Shown here one piece after another: positions 10,063-22,500 of a DNA stretch of 64,000 nucleotides (the stretch's first letter is position 1; each line of letters opens with the position of its first letter). The notes under the pieces were generated by a model that saw only the letters and a list, made by a program, of their open reading frames with translations, was not told the origin of the DNA and ran no database searches. The translations under genes were made by a program, and so were the position numbers. Source of the stretch: JAEZBP01 sp963832725 (GTDB lineage: Bacteria; Myxococcota_A; Polyangia; Polyangiales; Sandaracinaceae); assembly GCA_963832725.1 (NCBI GenBank), contig CAWHVG010000007.1, positions 1 through 64,000 on the forward strand, read 5' to 3'.

Positions 10063-11271
10063 TCAGCGGACGCGGACGATGCTGCCCGGCGCGCGCTCGG
10101 TGGGCAGGATCGCGTCCCAGCCGGTGGGGACGGACGGGGAGGTGAACGCGTAGAGCCAGCGGGCGTCGCGGGGCGCGAGGTTCACGCAGCCGTGGCTGCG
10201 CGGGTGGCCGAAGCGGTCGTGCCAGAACGCGGCGTGCAGCGCGACCGAGCCGTGGAAGTACTGCACCCACGGGACGGCCTGGATCGCGTAGTTTTCGACC
10301 ACGTCGTCGCGCTCGAGGTTGTCCATGTCGTCCTCGGCGAGCTTCACCCAGATGTGGTGCACGCCTTCGGGCGTCGGCGTGGCCGGACGGCCGGTCGAGA
10401 CGGCCGTGGCGTAGACCGGACGCTCGCCGACGTAGGCGACCAGCGTCTGGCTGGCGGTGTCCACGTCGATCCAACGGGCGCCGCCCGCGAGCTCGTCCGG
10501 GGGGGCGTCGACGCTCGGCCGCGCGACGTCGCGTTCCGCGATGAAGCGGCCGTCCGCGAGCTCCAGCCAGTCTCCTCGCTCTCCCGCGACCTCGAGCAGC
10601 GAGAGCCTCGAGGCGCGGCCGACCACGGGGCCGCTCGGACGCGACCTCAGCGCCGCGTTCTCACGCACCACCCACGCCACCGACGCGAGCGGATGCGCGG
10701 CGTCGATCTCCGTCCCCACGAAGTCACTCGGGTGCGCGAAGCGGAGCTCGGCCGCCGGCACCCAGAGACCCGAGAGCGTGCGCGCCATGCGCACGCCGGA
10801 GACCGAGTCCTGCTCGACGATAGCCAGCCCGAAGCCGCTCCCGAGCGACTCCACCCAGCGGTCTTGGAAGTAGTCGGTCGCGTGGGAGTAGGCCCACGTG
10901 CCGTCGGTGCGCACGAACGCGTGCGTGCGCGGCGTGATCTCGCCCTCGGGGACGACCGGCACCGCGTCCCCGCCCGGCTCCCGTGGCGACACGCGGACGA
11001 GGGTCTCGCAGACGAACGCCTCCGGGCCCACGTGGATCCACTCGCCGCCCGGACAGCCCTCGCCGAGCACCCGGCCCAGCATCGGCAGCCGCGTCCCGAG
11101 CCGGACGGTGCCGCGCCGCGCCGCGCTCGTGCTCGGACGCGTCCGCAGCGTGACGCCCGTGTGGGTCACCTCGGCCGAGCGTGCCCAGCGCGGGGCCGGC
11201 AGCCGCTGCGCCGCCACATCCGCCGCGACCAGCAGCGCGAGCGCGAGAAAGGGCAGGACGCGGCGAACCAT
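10063..11271 (-). CDS. Secreted L,D-transpeptidase with SH3-like domains
   Basis: 402 residues that would cross-link or modify peptidoglycan in the periplasm. An N-terminal signal peptide is visible (MVRRVLPFLALALLVAADVAAQ). Two SH3-like segments follow (THTGVTLRTRPSTSAARRGTV, and WVVRENAALRSRPSGPVVGRASRLSLLEVAGERGDWLEL). The C-terminal YkuD catalytic domain runs from about residue 265 (WIDVDTASQTLVAYVGERPVYATAVSTG) and ends with the active-site HPRSHGCVNL motif, Cys near residue 362. The gene is monocistronic, facing away from the IS66 region, with the sigma54 activator gene upstream on the same strand 50 nt away. Confidence 0.92.
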   Translation of the reverse strand: MVRRVLPFLALALLVAADVAAQRLPAPRWARSAEVTHTGVTLRTRPSTSAARRGTVRLGTRLPMLGRVLGEGCPGGEWIHVGPEAFVCETLVRVSPREPGGDAVPVVPEGEITPRTHAFVRTDGTWAYSHATDYFQDRWVESLGSGFGLAIVEQDSVSGVRMARTLSGLWVPAAELRFAHPSDFVGTEIDAAHPLASVAWVVRENAALRSRPSGPVVGRASRLSLLEVAGERGDWLELADGRFIAERDVARPSVDAPPDELAGGARWIDVDTASQTLVAYVGERPVYATAVSTGRPATPTPEGVHHIWVKLAEDDMDNLERDDVVENYAIQAVPWVQYFHGSVALHAAFWHDRFGHPRSHGCVNLAPRDARWLYAFTSPSVPTGWDAILPTERAPGSIVRVR

Positions 11272-11320
11272 GCGTCCCAGTATGCCGATCCCTCGCGCGA
11301 CGTCGAAAGAAGCGCCGGGA

Positions 11321-12715
11321 TCAGTCCGGATCGTTGCCGTGGATGCCGTAGCGCTTGGCCAGCTCCCGCAGGTGGTAGCGGGTCAGGCCGGCCGCCTGGG
11401 CGCTGCGGGTGATGTTGTGGGCGTGTTTGTCGAGCAGCGCCTTCAGGTAGGCCGCCTCGAAGGTGTCGAGCACCTTCTGCTTGGCCTCCTTGAAGGGCAG
11501 CCCGTCTTCCACGAACTGCTCCGCCGTGCCGCCCGGCAAGACCGGCGGGGGCGTCTTCTGCGAGCTCGGCATCAGGTCGCGAACGCTCAGCTCGAGCTCG
11601 TCCGCGAGCGAGCCGGCGCGCTCGACCGTGTTCTTCAGCTCGCGGATGTTGCCCGGCCACGGATAGGCCATCAGCCGCCGCATCGCGTCCGGCGCGACGG
11701 TGAGGATCTTGTCGCCGCCCGGGAAGCGGCGCGTCGTCACCTCGGTCAGGAAGTGATCGACCAGGAGCGGCACGTCCTCCGGACGCTCGCGGAGCGGCGG
11801 CAGCTCGATCTGCACCACGCTCAGCCGGTAGAAGAGGTCCTCGCGGAAGGTCCCCTCGTTGACCATCTGCCTGAGATCGCGGTTCGTCGCCGCCACCACC
11901 CGCACGTTGACCGGGATCTGCCGGTCGCCGCCGACCCGCTTGATCTCGCGGTTCTCCAGCACGCGGAGCAGCTTGGGCTGGAGGCTCAGGTCCAGCTCGC
12001 CAATCTCGTCGAGGAAGATGGTGCCGCCATCGGCCTGCTCGAAGCTGCCGCGGTGACGATCCGTCGCGCCCGTGAACGCGCCCCGCTCGTGGCCGAAGAG
12101 CGTGCTCTCGATCAGGTCCTTCGGGATGGCGCCGCAGTCCTGGACCACGAGCGGCCCACCCGCGCGCCGGCTGGCGGTGTGGAGCGCCCGCGCGACCAGC
12201 TCCTTGCCCGTCCCCGTCTCGCCGCGGACGAGCGCGGTCAGATCCGTCGGCGCGATCTTCTCGAGCGTGGCGAAGATCTCGCGCATCCGGACCGAGCGAC
12301 CGATCAGATCGTGGAAGCACTCCTCGCCGCTGAGCTCGATGTCGACGATGCCCTTCTGCGGCTCGAAGCGCAGGTGGGACTGGCCGACCCGGACCATGGC
12401 GCCCGGCTTGATCCACACCTCGCGCACCGAGAGGTCGCCGCTGTAGGTCCCGTTCGTCGAATCGAGGTCGTGGAGCAAGAAGCCCTTCTCGCGGGCTACA
12501 ATCTCGAAGTGGGTGCCGCTGACGGCCTTGTCGCTGAGCACCAGGTCGCAGATCACGCTGCGGCCGACCGTCACCCGCTCGCGCTCCATGACGAGCTCTT
12601 TGCCCTTGTCGGGCCCCTCGACGACGACGAGCTTCGCGCGGCGCAGCTGCCGCTTGGTGGCGCGCTTGTCGACGAAGACGGTCGTGAGCCCGGGGTTCTC
12701 CAACGGGTCCGTCAC
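11321..12715 (-). CDS. FHA-domain sigma-54-dependent transcriptional activator
   Basis: 464 residues. The GTG start at 12715 overlaps the epimerase stop (GTGA). The FHA phosphothreonine-binding domain covers about 30-118 (VTVGRSVICDLVLSDKAVSGTHFEI, LHDLDSTNGT). The AAA+ domain has Walker A GETGTGKE (165-172), the sigma54-contacting GAFTGA loop (212-217) and Walker B GTIFLDEIGEL (231-241). A Fis-type helix-turn-helix is at the C-terminus (ITRSAQAAGLTRYHLRELAKRYGI). FHA replaces the usual receiver domain, so input is probably a Ser/Thr kinase, and a Ser/Thr kinase gene (13574-15052) is divergently encoded beyond rpe. This signalling pair is typical of myxobacteria. Confidence 0.95.
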   Translation of the reverse strand: MTDPLENPGLTTVFVDKRATKRQLRRAKLVVVEGPDKGKELVMERERVTVGRSVICDLVLSDKAVSGTHFEIVAREKGFLLHDLDSTNGTYSGDLSVREVWIKPGAMVRVGQSHLRFEPQKGIVDIELSGEECFHDLIGRSVRMREIFATLEKIAPTDLTALVRGETGTGKELVARALHTASRRAGGPLVVQDCGAIPKDLIESTLFGHERGAFTGATDRHRGSFEQADGGTIFLDEIGELDLSLQPKLLRVLENREIKRVGGDRQIPVNVRVVAATNRDLRQMVNEGTFREDLFYRLSVVQIELPPLRERPEDVPLLVDHFLTEVTTRRFPGGDKILTVAPDAMRRLMAYPWPGNIRELKNTVERAGSLADELELSVRDLMPSSQKTPPPVLPGGTAEQFVEDGLPFKEAKQKVLDTFEAAYLKALLDKHAHNITRSAQAAGLTRYHLRELAKRYGIHGNDPD

Positions 12716-13383
12716 GCGAAGTCCTCTCGGAGCGCCTGGATGGCGCGCTGGTAGTCTTCCTCCCCGAAGATGGCGCTGCCGGCGACGAGCACGTCCGCCC
12801 CGGCGTACACGACCTGCGAGGCCACCCCCGGCCGCACGCCGCCGTCGACCTCCAGGCGCACGTCGTTGCGCGACGCCTCGATCATCCAGCGGATGGCTTC
12901 GATCTTGGGCAGCGTGGCGTCGATGAAGCTCTGCCCGCCGAAGCCCGGGTTCACCGTCATGACCAGCACCAGGTCGATCTGGTCGAAGACGTAGCGCAGC
13001 ACGTCCTCGGGCGTGTGGGGGTTGAGCGAGACGCCGGCCTTCTTGCCGAGGGCGCGGATGCGCTGCAGCGTGCGATGCAGGTGCACGCAAGCCTCGGCGT
13101 GGACCGTGATGACGTCCGCGCCGGCCTCGGCGAAGGCGTCGATGTAGCGCTCCGGCTCCACGATCATCAGGTGTACGTCGAGCATGCGCTCGGTCACCCC
13201 TCGGAGCGCCTTCACCACCGGTGGCCCGATCGTGAGGTTGGGCACGAAGCGCCCGTCCATCACGTCGACGTGGATCCAGTCGGCGCCAGCGGCTTCGACG
13301 GCGCGGACCTCGTCGCCGAGGCGGGCGAAGTCGGCGGAGAGGATCGAGGGGGCGATCAAGACCGGGCGCTCGGCTCTGGGCAC
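12712..13383 (-). CDS. rpe: Ribulose-phosphate 3-epimerase
   Basis: Interconverts ribulose-5-phosphate and xylulose-5-phosphate in the pentose phosphate and Calvin pathways. Family motifs are present: IAPSILSADFARLGDEV, DWIHVDVMDGRFVPNLTIGPPVV, LDVHLMIVEPERYI, VMTVNPGFGGQSFI and LEVDGGVRPG, with the metal-binding His and Asp residues. I chose the GTG at 13383 (MPRAERPVLIAPS), giving 223 residues, the usual length. An ATG at 13455 would add an unlikely 24-residue leader. It is followed with a 4-nt overlap by the sigma54 activator gene. Confidence 0.93.
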   Translation of the reverse strand: MPRAERPVLIAPSILSADFARLGDEVRAVEAAGADWIHVDVMDGRFVPNLTIGPPVVKALRGVTERMLDVHLMIVEPERYIDAFAEAGADVITVHAEACVHLHRTLQRIRALGKKAGVSLNPHTPEDVLRYVFDQIDLVLVMTVNPGFGGQSFIDATLPKIEAIRWMIEASRNDVRLEVDGGVRPGVASQVVYAGADVLVAGSAIFGEEDYQRAIQALREDFA

Positions 13384-13573
13384 GGCCGCAGTCAACCCGG
13401 CCCGCCAGCCGTAGTCAATGCAATCGTCCGCGCATGGGAGTTCGGGGCCCGCCAATCAACGATCATCTTGCTGTAAGGGCCCGCTATTCCTACAATCCGG
13501 CCCCGACGGCGGGGTCCACGAGGAGCCCGTCGCCGTTTTCTGGGGGGCCCGTCCCCCAGCTCCCCCGAGGAAC

Positions 13574-15052
<1,479 letters not shown>

Positions 15053-15634
15053 GCTTCTCTTCCGCTGGTCTCCGCCGGGTGCGGGCGCGGCTCTCGGCGC
15101 GGCTCTCCGTCGGGGGCGCGGTTCTCCGTTGGGTGCGCGGCTCGGCGCGACTCTCTGGATGCGAGGGCGGCTCTTCGAGGAAGGCTCGGGGCTGCCGCGG
15201 ATGGTCACGGCTCCTCAGCCGGACCCGGTGATCCGACTCGGGGGCGCCGCGAGGGCGACCCGGTACGCGACTCGGGACGCCGCTCGCTTCGCGAGTGCGA
15301 CCGGGTACGCGACTCGGGAGCACCTCGCGTTCGCTGCGCGACTGCGACGGGGTACGCGCCTCGGGGCGCTTCGCGAGAGGGCGGATCCCGATGGGGCGAG
15401 GGTCGCTGACCGAGACCGCCGGCGGATGATTCGCGGACGATTTTCGGCCGAGGGCGCCGCCGATTGGAAAACGCTCGGGGCCGGGGCGACGGAGGGGACG
15501 GGTGGGCACGTCCGCGAGCCACGCCGGCGTAGCGACGGGCGTTGACGGCGGTGACGGGATGGGTTGGTCGGTGAGCTCGGTTTGCATGTTGCCGTGCGAT
15601 GCGTTTGAATGATGACTCTTCATGGAGGGGCACG
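15053..15634 (+). other. Long low-complexity intergenic region with degenerate repeats
   Basis: About 580 nt with no supported gene. Near 15060-15190 there are repeated gcgcggctctc-like blocks. At about 15254-15375 there are three degenerate copies of a 40-45 nt unit resembling gcgaccgggtacgcgactcg followed by a ccgctcgcttcgcga-like tail. The region separates the kinase gene from the haem lipoprotein gene and must hold the latter's promoter. Confidence 0.55.
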
Positions 15635-17491
15635 ATGATCCGATTGAGCATTTTCTGGTTGGCGACTGTCACTGCTTTGGCGACTGCGGGGTGCGTGATC
15701 GGCTCGGACGCGCCGCCCGCCCCGTCGCGTAGGCCTCCGACTCCGAATCGGGGCGGCAGACGCTGGCCCCGGGATCTTCCCTCCTGGCTTGGACGCCGGA
15801 TCCCTCCCGCCGCCGCCGGATTCCGGGCCGACACTGCCGCCGATCGACCATCCGCCGCCCCCGGTCAGTGGCGGGAGCGCCTTGCTGACGTCCGGGGGAG
15901 TGCTGGTGATCGGCGACGCGGACCGGGACGAGCTCGCGTTCGTGGACGTGGCGTCCCGCGCCCTGCTCGAGCGGGTTTCGCTGGAAGCGGGCGACGAGCC
16001 CGGTCGGATCGTCGAGGACGGCGCCGGGCTCCTTCACGTCGTGCTGCGCCGTGCGGGCGCGGTGCTGGACGTGGATCCGGCCTCCAGGACAATCCTCGGC
16101 CGGCGCTCGGTGTGCGGCGCGCCGCGGGGGATCGCGTGGGACTCGAGCGCCGACCAGCTCTATGTCGCGTGCGCCGAGGGGCTGCTCGTGACGCTGCCCA
16201 CCGCCTCGGGAGATCCGACCCGAGTGACGACGCTCGACTCGGACCTGCGCGACGTGGTGATCGCGAACGGTCAGCTCTATGTCAGCCGCTTCCGCTCCGC
16301 CGAGCTGCTCACCGTCGACGCCGACGGAAACATCGTCAATCGCCGCGTCCCGCCCTCGCGGCAGGAGATCACCATGCCGCGGCCCGCTACATTCGATCCC
16401 GACGTGGCCTGGCGGATTCCGCGCCAAGTCGGACGGCTCGGTCGCGATGCTCCACCAGCGCGCGATCAGCACTCCCTTCGACGTGGAGCGAACGGGGTAC
16501 TCCGCCTTCGGAGCGTGCGGGACGGGCGCGGTCGAGTCCGTGCTCACCATCTTCCCCGCCTCCGGTGCGCCCTCGATGGCCTCCGCCATCCCGGTCCCGC
16601 TGCTGGTCGATTTCGCCCTCGACGACGGTGGCAACGCATACGCGGTGTCGGCGGCCGAGTGGGCCGACGGCGTCCCGCTCCGCGCAACCGGCATCGTGCA
16701 GGTTCCTTTGGGAGCGGCTTCTGACTGCCTTCCGCCGAGCCCTCTCGGTGAGAACGACGCGTACACGTCGGTCGAGGTCGGACCCGACGGCTCCCCGCTC
16801 GCGGTTCAGCGCTCGCCGGCCCGCGTGCTCGTCGGTGGTGCCGGGGAGACGGTCGACTTGGGAGTCCACGACGACGCGGCCGTACACGGACACACGCTCT
16901 TCCACTCGCTGACGCCGAGCCTCGTCACATGTGCATCCTGCCACCCCGAGGGCGGTGACGACGGGCACGTGTGGGACTTCGAGCCCACTGGAATGCGTCG
17001 AACCCAGTTCCTCGCCGGCGGGATTCTGGCGACGGCACCTTTCCACTGGGGCGGGGATCTCGGCGACGATGAACGACCTGATGAGCCAGACCTTCCGGGA
17101 CCGGATGCAGGCCTCGTTCGTCCCCGACGACGTCACCGCCATCGGCGCGTGGCTGGACGCCGTCCCCGCGCCCGTGGCCTCCGTCGCCGACGCGGCGGCG
17201 GCGGAGCGCGGCCGCGTGCTCTTCGAGAGCGCCGAGGTGGGCTGCGCGACCTGTCACACGGGCGAGACGCTGACGAACGACGCCAACGCGGACATCGGTC
17301 TTGGCGGCGCGTTTCAGGTGCCCTCGCTCCGCGGCGTCGCGTTCCGCCCGCCCTACTTCCACACCGGCTGCGCCGCGACGCTCGAAGACGTGGTCGCAGG
17401 CGCCTGCAGCACGCTCGACCACATGGGTCACACCTCGCAGCTCAGCGACGCGCAGCGCAGCGACCTGGTGACCTACCTGCGCTCGCTCTGA
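15635..17491 (+). CDS. Beta-propeller c-type haem lipoprotein (cytochrome-c-peroxidase/MauG-like), frame interrupted
   Basis: The start MIRLSIFWLATVTALATAGC is a lipoprotein signal with lipobox TAGC. A Pro-rich linker follows, then a beta-propeller-like region (LVIGDADRDELAFVDVASRALL, LYVACAEGLLVTLP, GQLYVSRFRSAELLTVD). The C-terminal part carries two haem c motifs, CASCH and CATCH, with a distal GGAFQVPSLRGVAFRPPYFHTG segment typical of di-haem peroxidase or MauG proteins. The protein is spread over frames joined at 15745 (GAATC), 16415 (GATTC) and near 17056 (GGATCTCGG). The 1857-nt span minus three extra bases gives 617 residues, so I read it as an intact gene with three sequence errors. 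It probably works in periplasmic electron transfer. Confidence 0.75.
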
Positions 17492-17500
17492 AGCTCCGAC

Positions 17501-17526
17501 CGACCCGTCGCTCCGGCGGCGGGTCG
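17501..17526 (+). terminator. Strong hairpin behind the haem lipoprotein gene
   Basis: An 11-bp stem (CGACCCGTCGC with GCGGCGGGTCG, one G-U pair) closed by a TCCG tetraloop, starting 9 nt after the stop codon. It resembles an intrinsic terminator lacking a long T tract. The group II intron begins 7 nt downstream, as expected for group IIC introns, which target terminator hairpins. Confidence 0.75.
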
Positions 17527-17533
17527 ATTCGTG

Positions 17534-19387
17534 GTGCGCCCGGCATGGGCGCGGACTTAGAGGTGCGAGTCCTCCCCTGAGCAGGTCACAGCGAAGGAAG
17601 GGAAGCGCAAGGGCGGGAGGGCGACCGACCGTCTGGAGGAAGCGGGGAACGAAGCCGTGGGCTGATGAACAAGAACCGGATACGAGGCGACGGGCGACCG
17701 GGGCGAGCGGGCACGTGACCGCGAAGCTCCCGTGACCAAAGGGACCCGGCGTAAATCCGGCGGTCGTGCGGTGAAGGTCGGTGTTCTTACCCGGGGAGAT
17801 CTCGCCTCGGGCCTGAAAGGGCCACGCGGTCACGCGCGCGGAGCGAGAAGTCAGCCGAGGTCGTAGTAGGTCACGCCGGGAGGGCCGCCGAAGGGCCGAA
17901 CGAGGGGAAGGGCAGACGCCCGGGAGTCTCGACGACGCCATGGTCCAGAAGTCCAGGCAACTGGAGCTGCCGCTCGAGGGTAGGGGTGAAGCCCCGAGGG
18001 CAGAGCGGAGCGGGCAAGGCCAACGGCGACGACCGGAAACGAGGCGCCTGGGAACGGGTTCGCTAATGGAGGAGGCGCTCTCGCGTCCGAACCTGATGCG
18101 AGCGTTGAAGAGAGTGAGGAAGAACAAGGGGAGCCCCGGCATCGACGGGATGACGGTGGACGAGCTGCCGGACTGGCTTCGGGACAACTGGCCACGAACC
18201 CGCGAGCAAATCCTCGCAGGGACGTACCAGCCGATGCCGGTTCGGCGGGCGACGATCCCGAAGCCGGGGGAGGGAGCGCGAGCTTGGCATCCCCTCGGTG
18301 CTCGACCGCTTGATCCAGCAGGCCCTCTTGCAGGTCTTGCAGCCCCGATTCGACCCGACCTTCTCGGAGCACAGCCACGGTTTTCGGCCGGGACGCTCGG
18401 TGCACGGAGCGATTCGTGAAGCACGCCGTCACGTCCAGGACGGCAAGCGGTGGGTGGTGGACGTGGATGTGGAGAAGTTCTTCGACCGCGTCAACCACGA
18501 CGTGCTGATGGGGAGGTTGGCCAAGCGGATCGGGGACCGTCGCGTGCTGAGGCTCATCCGCCGCTATCTCGACGCCGGCGTGATGGTGAACGGGGTGGTG
18601 GTGGAGCGGTACGAGGGAACGCCGCAGGGCGGCTCCTTGTCCCCTTTGCTCGCGAACGTGCTCCTCGACGAGATCGACACGGAGCTGGAGGCCCGGGGAC
18701 ACGCGTTCGTCCGCTATGCGGACAATCTGCGGGTTTTCGTGAGGTCGAAGCGTGCGGGAGAGCGGGTCATGGGCTCGCTCGTCCGTCGCTTCGACGAGCT
18801 CCGGCTGCGCGTCAACGCGTCGAAGAGCGCGGTGGACCGCGTGTGGAACCGACCCTTTCTCGGCGTCTCGTTCTGGGTCGGCCGAGGGAAGGTCGTCCGC
18901 AGCGGGTCGCGCCCAAGGCGCTTCAGAAGATGAAGCGTCGGGTCCGGCAGCTCACGCGCCGAACCCGCGGGCGCAGCCTGGCCGAAGTCGTGCAAACCCT
19001 GCGGAGCTATCTGCTCGGCTGGCACGGATACTTCCGGGTCGCCGAGACGCCTCGGAGGTCTTGCCGAGCTCGACGAGTGGATCCGACACCGGCTCCGGGC
19101 GGGCTATCAGCTCAAGCAGTGGAAGCGCGGCACGACCGTCTTCCGAGAGCTGGCGGCTCGAGGCCTTCGCCCCGACGCGGCAGCCCAGGTGGCCGCCAAC
19201 GCCGGCGGTGGTGGAGGAACTCAGCGCATGGCCATCCACATCGCGCTCCCCAACAAACTCTTCGACGGGCTCGGCCTTCCGAGGCTGGCCGCCTGACCTC
19301 AACCCATCGAACCGCCCGGTGCGGACCCGCATGCCGGGTGGTGTGGCAGGGGAGCCCGAGTCGACTACTCGGGCCCCCTATGCCGAT
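17534..19387 (+). mobile_element. Group II intron (IIC-type placement)
   Basis: The 5' end GTGCGCCCGGCATGGGCG matches the GUGCG... start of bacterial group II introns. The 3' part holds a domain V-like hairpin (about 19310-19355: AACCGCCCGGTGCGG...CCGGGTGGTGTGG), a domain VI-like hairpin (CCGAGTCGACTACTCGG), and a ...CCCCCTATGCCGAT end. It encodes a reverse transcriptase/maturase in domain IV. Insertion directly behind a terminator hairpin and the lack of an HNH domain fit class C. The exact 3' end is inferred from consensus. The intron interrupts no gene. Confidence 0.8.
17940..19296 (+). pseudogene. ltrA: Group II intron reverse transcriptase/maturase, frame-broken
   Basis: Reads as an intron-encoded protein with RT domains in order: RALKRVRKNKGSPGIDGMTVDEL, then VLDRLIQQALLQVLQPRFDPTFSEHSHGFRPGRS, VDVDVEKFFDRVNHDVL, GTPQGGSLSPLLANVLLDEID, and RYADNLRVFVRSKRAG, followed by the maturase domain (LRSYLLGWHGYFRVAETPR, LAELDEWIRHRLRAGYQLKQW) and a C-terminal RMAIHIALPNKLFDGLGLPRLAA. 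No HNH endonuclease is present. At least three frame changes occur (near 18270, 18900 and 19055), none of the GATTC type. The catalytic YADD reads YADN. As written the gene cannot be functional, though the N lies in a (C)AATC context that may be a misread CGATC. Confidence 0.8.
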
Positions 19388-19558
19388 ACGAGATCGGGGT
19401 GGTGGAGCCCTCCCGGAACGCATCCCGCCGCGGAGTGGCGGACGCTGATGCCTCCACGGAGCCGATGCGATGTGTCCGCCACAATCGCGCCTCGGCGGTC
19501 TCGACGAGTTCGCGGCAGGGGTCGACAGCGCCGAGTCGAACGCGTGTCTGCGAGGGGC

Positions 19559-22500
19559 TCAGTGGCAGCGATCGGCGACTTCGCGGACGTCGGGGGCGTC
19601 GTAGCCGTGCGGCGCGACCTGGAGGTAGCGGCGGGCGAGAGCGCAGGCTTCCTCGCCGTGCAGGCGGACGGCGAGGCGGCCCAAGGCTTCGGGCGGCGGT
19701 GCGTGCCCCGCCGTAGCGCGGCGCAGCGAGTCGAATCGGGCTCTCGTCCCGCTCGATGGCGACGTTGGCGAGTAGGAGATGAGCGGTCGCGTTGTCCTCG
19801 TCGAGCGCGACGGCCTCGTTGGCGAGGCGGACGACGTCGTCGAAGTGGCTGCCCTCGAACTCCAGGCGGCCTCGCGCCACGGCGAGCTGGGCCTGGAGCG
19901 CCGGAGTCGGGCCGCGGCGCTGGATCTCGCGATCTGCACGCGCGACCAATCGGTGGGCGGCGCGGAGCGCGCCCCGGCGCACGAGAATCAGCGATTGTCC
20001 GAGGAGCGCTTCGGGGGAGCCGTGGTCCCGCCGCAACGCTCGGGCGAAGGAGCGGCCGGCGTCGCGATCGTCCTCCGCCTGCGCCTGCAGCCAACCGAGC
20101 TCGGTCAGCACAATCGGGTCGCGCCGGTAGCGCCGGGCCAGCGGGGCCATCACCTCCGCGCCGAGCGCTCCGTCGCCGCGCAGGACCGCGAGCTCGCCGC
20201 GGACGCGGGCCACCTCGAGCCCGTCGCGATCTGTCTCCGACGCCGCTTCCAGCCGCCGCTCGGCCTCGTCGAAGTCCTCCTCGGCCAGCGCGAGACGGGC
20301 GAGCCCGATCAACGCGCCGGTGTGATCCGGGCGCAGCGCCAGCGCGGCGTCGAAAGCGCTGTGCGCCGCCGGCAGCTCTCCCGCTCGACGCGCCGCGTCA
20401 CCGAGATCCGTCTGCAGGTCCGCGTCCTGCGGGCGCGCCTCGGCCGCGCGCCGGAGCGACGCCAGCGCTTCGCTGATGTGCCCCTCGGCCAGCTGGACCG
20501 CCCCGCGCGCCGCCCAGAGCTCCGCGGCGTCGCGCCGTCGCGCCAAGGCTTCGTCGACCACCCGCTTGGCGTCGTTCGCGCGGCCTTCGGCCACGTAAGC
20601 CCGGGCGAGGAGCGGGACCAGCTCGAGGTCGTCGACCGCCCTCGGCAGCACCGGCTCGAGAAGCGAGACGGCACGATCGGACTCGCCGTCACGAAGCGAC
20701 ATGGCGGCCAGCCGGAATCCGCGCACGGATCCCCTCCGCGCCCGGCGCCTCCATGGCGCGCTCGTAGAGCGGGCGAGCTTGACCGGGGCGACCGCGCGCC
20801 TCCAACAGCTCGCCCTGGAGCAGGGTCCGGGGCGGCCCTTCGGGCGCTTCCGCGAGCGCCGCGTCCACCGCGTCGAGCCGGCCCACCGCGAGCGCGACCT
20901 CGGCCGTGAGCAGCGCGCGGGCCGGGATGTCGACGGGCGGGCTCGGGAGACGCGCGAGCTGAGCGTCTGCCTCCTGTGCCGCGCCGGTCGCGAGGAGGGT
21001 GGAGACGAGCTGCATTCCGAAGGGCTCGTCGAGCGGCGGCACGTGCTCGGCCGCTTCGTGCGCTTCGCGCAGCGCCGTGACGCTGTCGCCACGCTGGAGC
21101 TGCGCGTGCTCGGCCCGGATCAGGTGGGCCCACGCGAGCTGGTAGGGTGTGGCCCGATCGGCGAGCTCGTCGATCAACGCGGTGGCCTGCGAGAGCGCTC
21201 CGTTCCGGTCGCGGCCGCTCTCCCAGAGCACCCGCGCTCGCGTCGCTCGCACGGAGGGCGACGCGTCCCCATTCGGCACGCTCTGGAGCAGGTCGAGGGC
21301 GCCCGCGCTGTCGCCGAGCCGGTGCCGCATCAGGGCGCGCAGGGCCACGTGGCGCGGCGCGTTGGGCCGGAGCGCCGCCGCTTGCGCGGCCGCCTCCTCG
21401 GCCTCTTCCAGTCGGCCGAGCGCGGCGGTGGCGTACAATCGGGCCCGGAACGCCTCGCCAATCTGCTCGCCCTGCGCCGGCAAGCCGCTCAAGCGCTGGA
21501 GCGCGGCGGCGGGGTCGCCGTTGGCCAGGTGCACCAGCGAGGCGGCGATGGCCGCGTCCGTCAGCACTTCGCCGTCCGTGTGCGCGAGCGCGGCGGTGAT
21601 GGGACCGACGTGATCCTCGCCGTGCTCCAGCGTCAACGTCGCGAGGAGGCGCGCCTTCAGCGCGGCGAGCTCCGGCTCGTCGGGATCTTCGTCGTCAATC
21701 TGCGCGACGACCGCCTCGATGTCGCCGCGCAGCCCCGAGTCACCCGCGTCCTGGGCCGCGGCGCGGATCGCATCCATCGCGCTGGCGTCGAGCCACGCGG
21801 AGATGCCCCACACGACGCCGATCAGGACGAGGAGGGCGGCCGCCGCACCGAGCGCGACGGGCACGAGCCATCGCGGCTTGCGGCGCGGCATGCGGGCGGT
21901 GGCGCTCCCGTCGCGCGGCGGCTCCGGTTGGACCTGCACGCTCGGCAGAGAGCTCGCGACGGGCGGCGTGGTCGACGGCGGCGCGCTCGGCGCCGGGAGA
22001 GGCATCGACGGCGGCGGGGCGCTCCGAGGTCCGGGCAAACGCGCGGGCGGCGGGGCGCTCCGAGGACCGGGCAGACGCGCAGGCGGCGGGGCGCTCGGTG
22101 GGGCCATCCGAGCGGGTGGAGGCGCGCTCGGCGCCATCCTCCCCGGCGGCGGTGCAATCGGCGACCCGGCACGGGGGATCGGCTGCGGTGCCGGTCCGGC
22201 GAAGCCCCCGCCTCGAGGCGGAGGAGCGGCGAACCCGGACATCGCGGGCGGGAGCACCTCGGTCGACGGATCCGGGCCTTCGAAATCGCCGTTCCGCGCA
22301 GGCGGGAGCACTTCCGTCGACGGCTCCGGACCTTCGAAATCGCGGTGGGGCTTCGGCGGGAGCACATCCGTCGACGGCTCCGGTCCCTCGAAGTCGTCGT
22401 TCGACTTCGGCAGCACGTACGTCGGCGGCTCGTCGTCCGGCTCGGCCGCGATATCGCGCGCTCCCGCGGTGCGGGTCGGCTCGCCCGGAAGCTCCTCAAT

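Noticed and set aside
10898..12754. Open frame of about 618 codons on the plus strand
   Set aside because: Antisense to the L,D-transpeptidase and FHA-sigma54 activator genes, which show clear domain motifs.
13384..13455. Earlier start for ribulose-phosphate epimerase
   Set aside because: It would add 24 residues not seen in the family; the GTG at 13383 gives the standard length.
17052..17070. Another GATTC-type error
   Set aside because: The haem lipoprotein frame changes near GGATCTCGG, but the motif is GATC plus an uncertain extra base, so it is counted separately from the fourteen clear cases.
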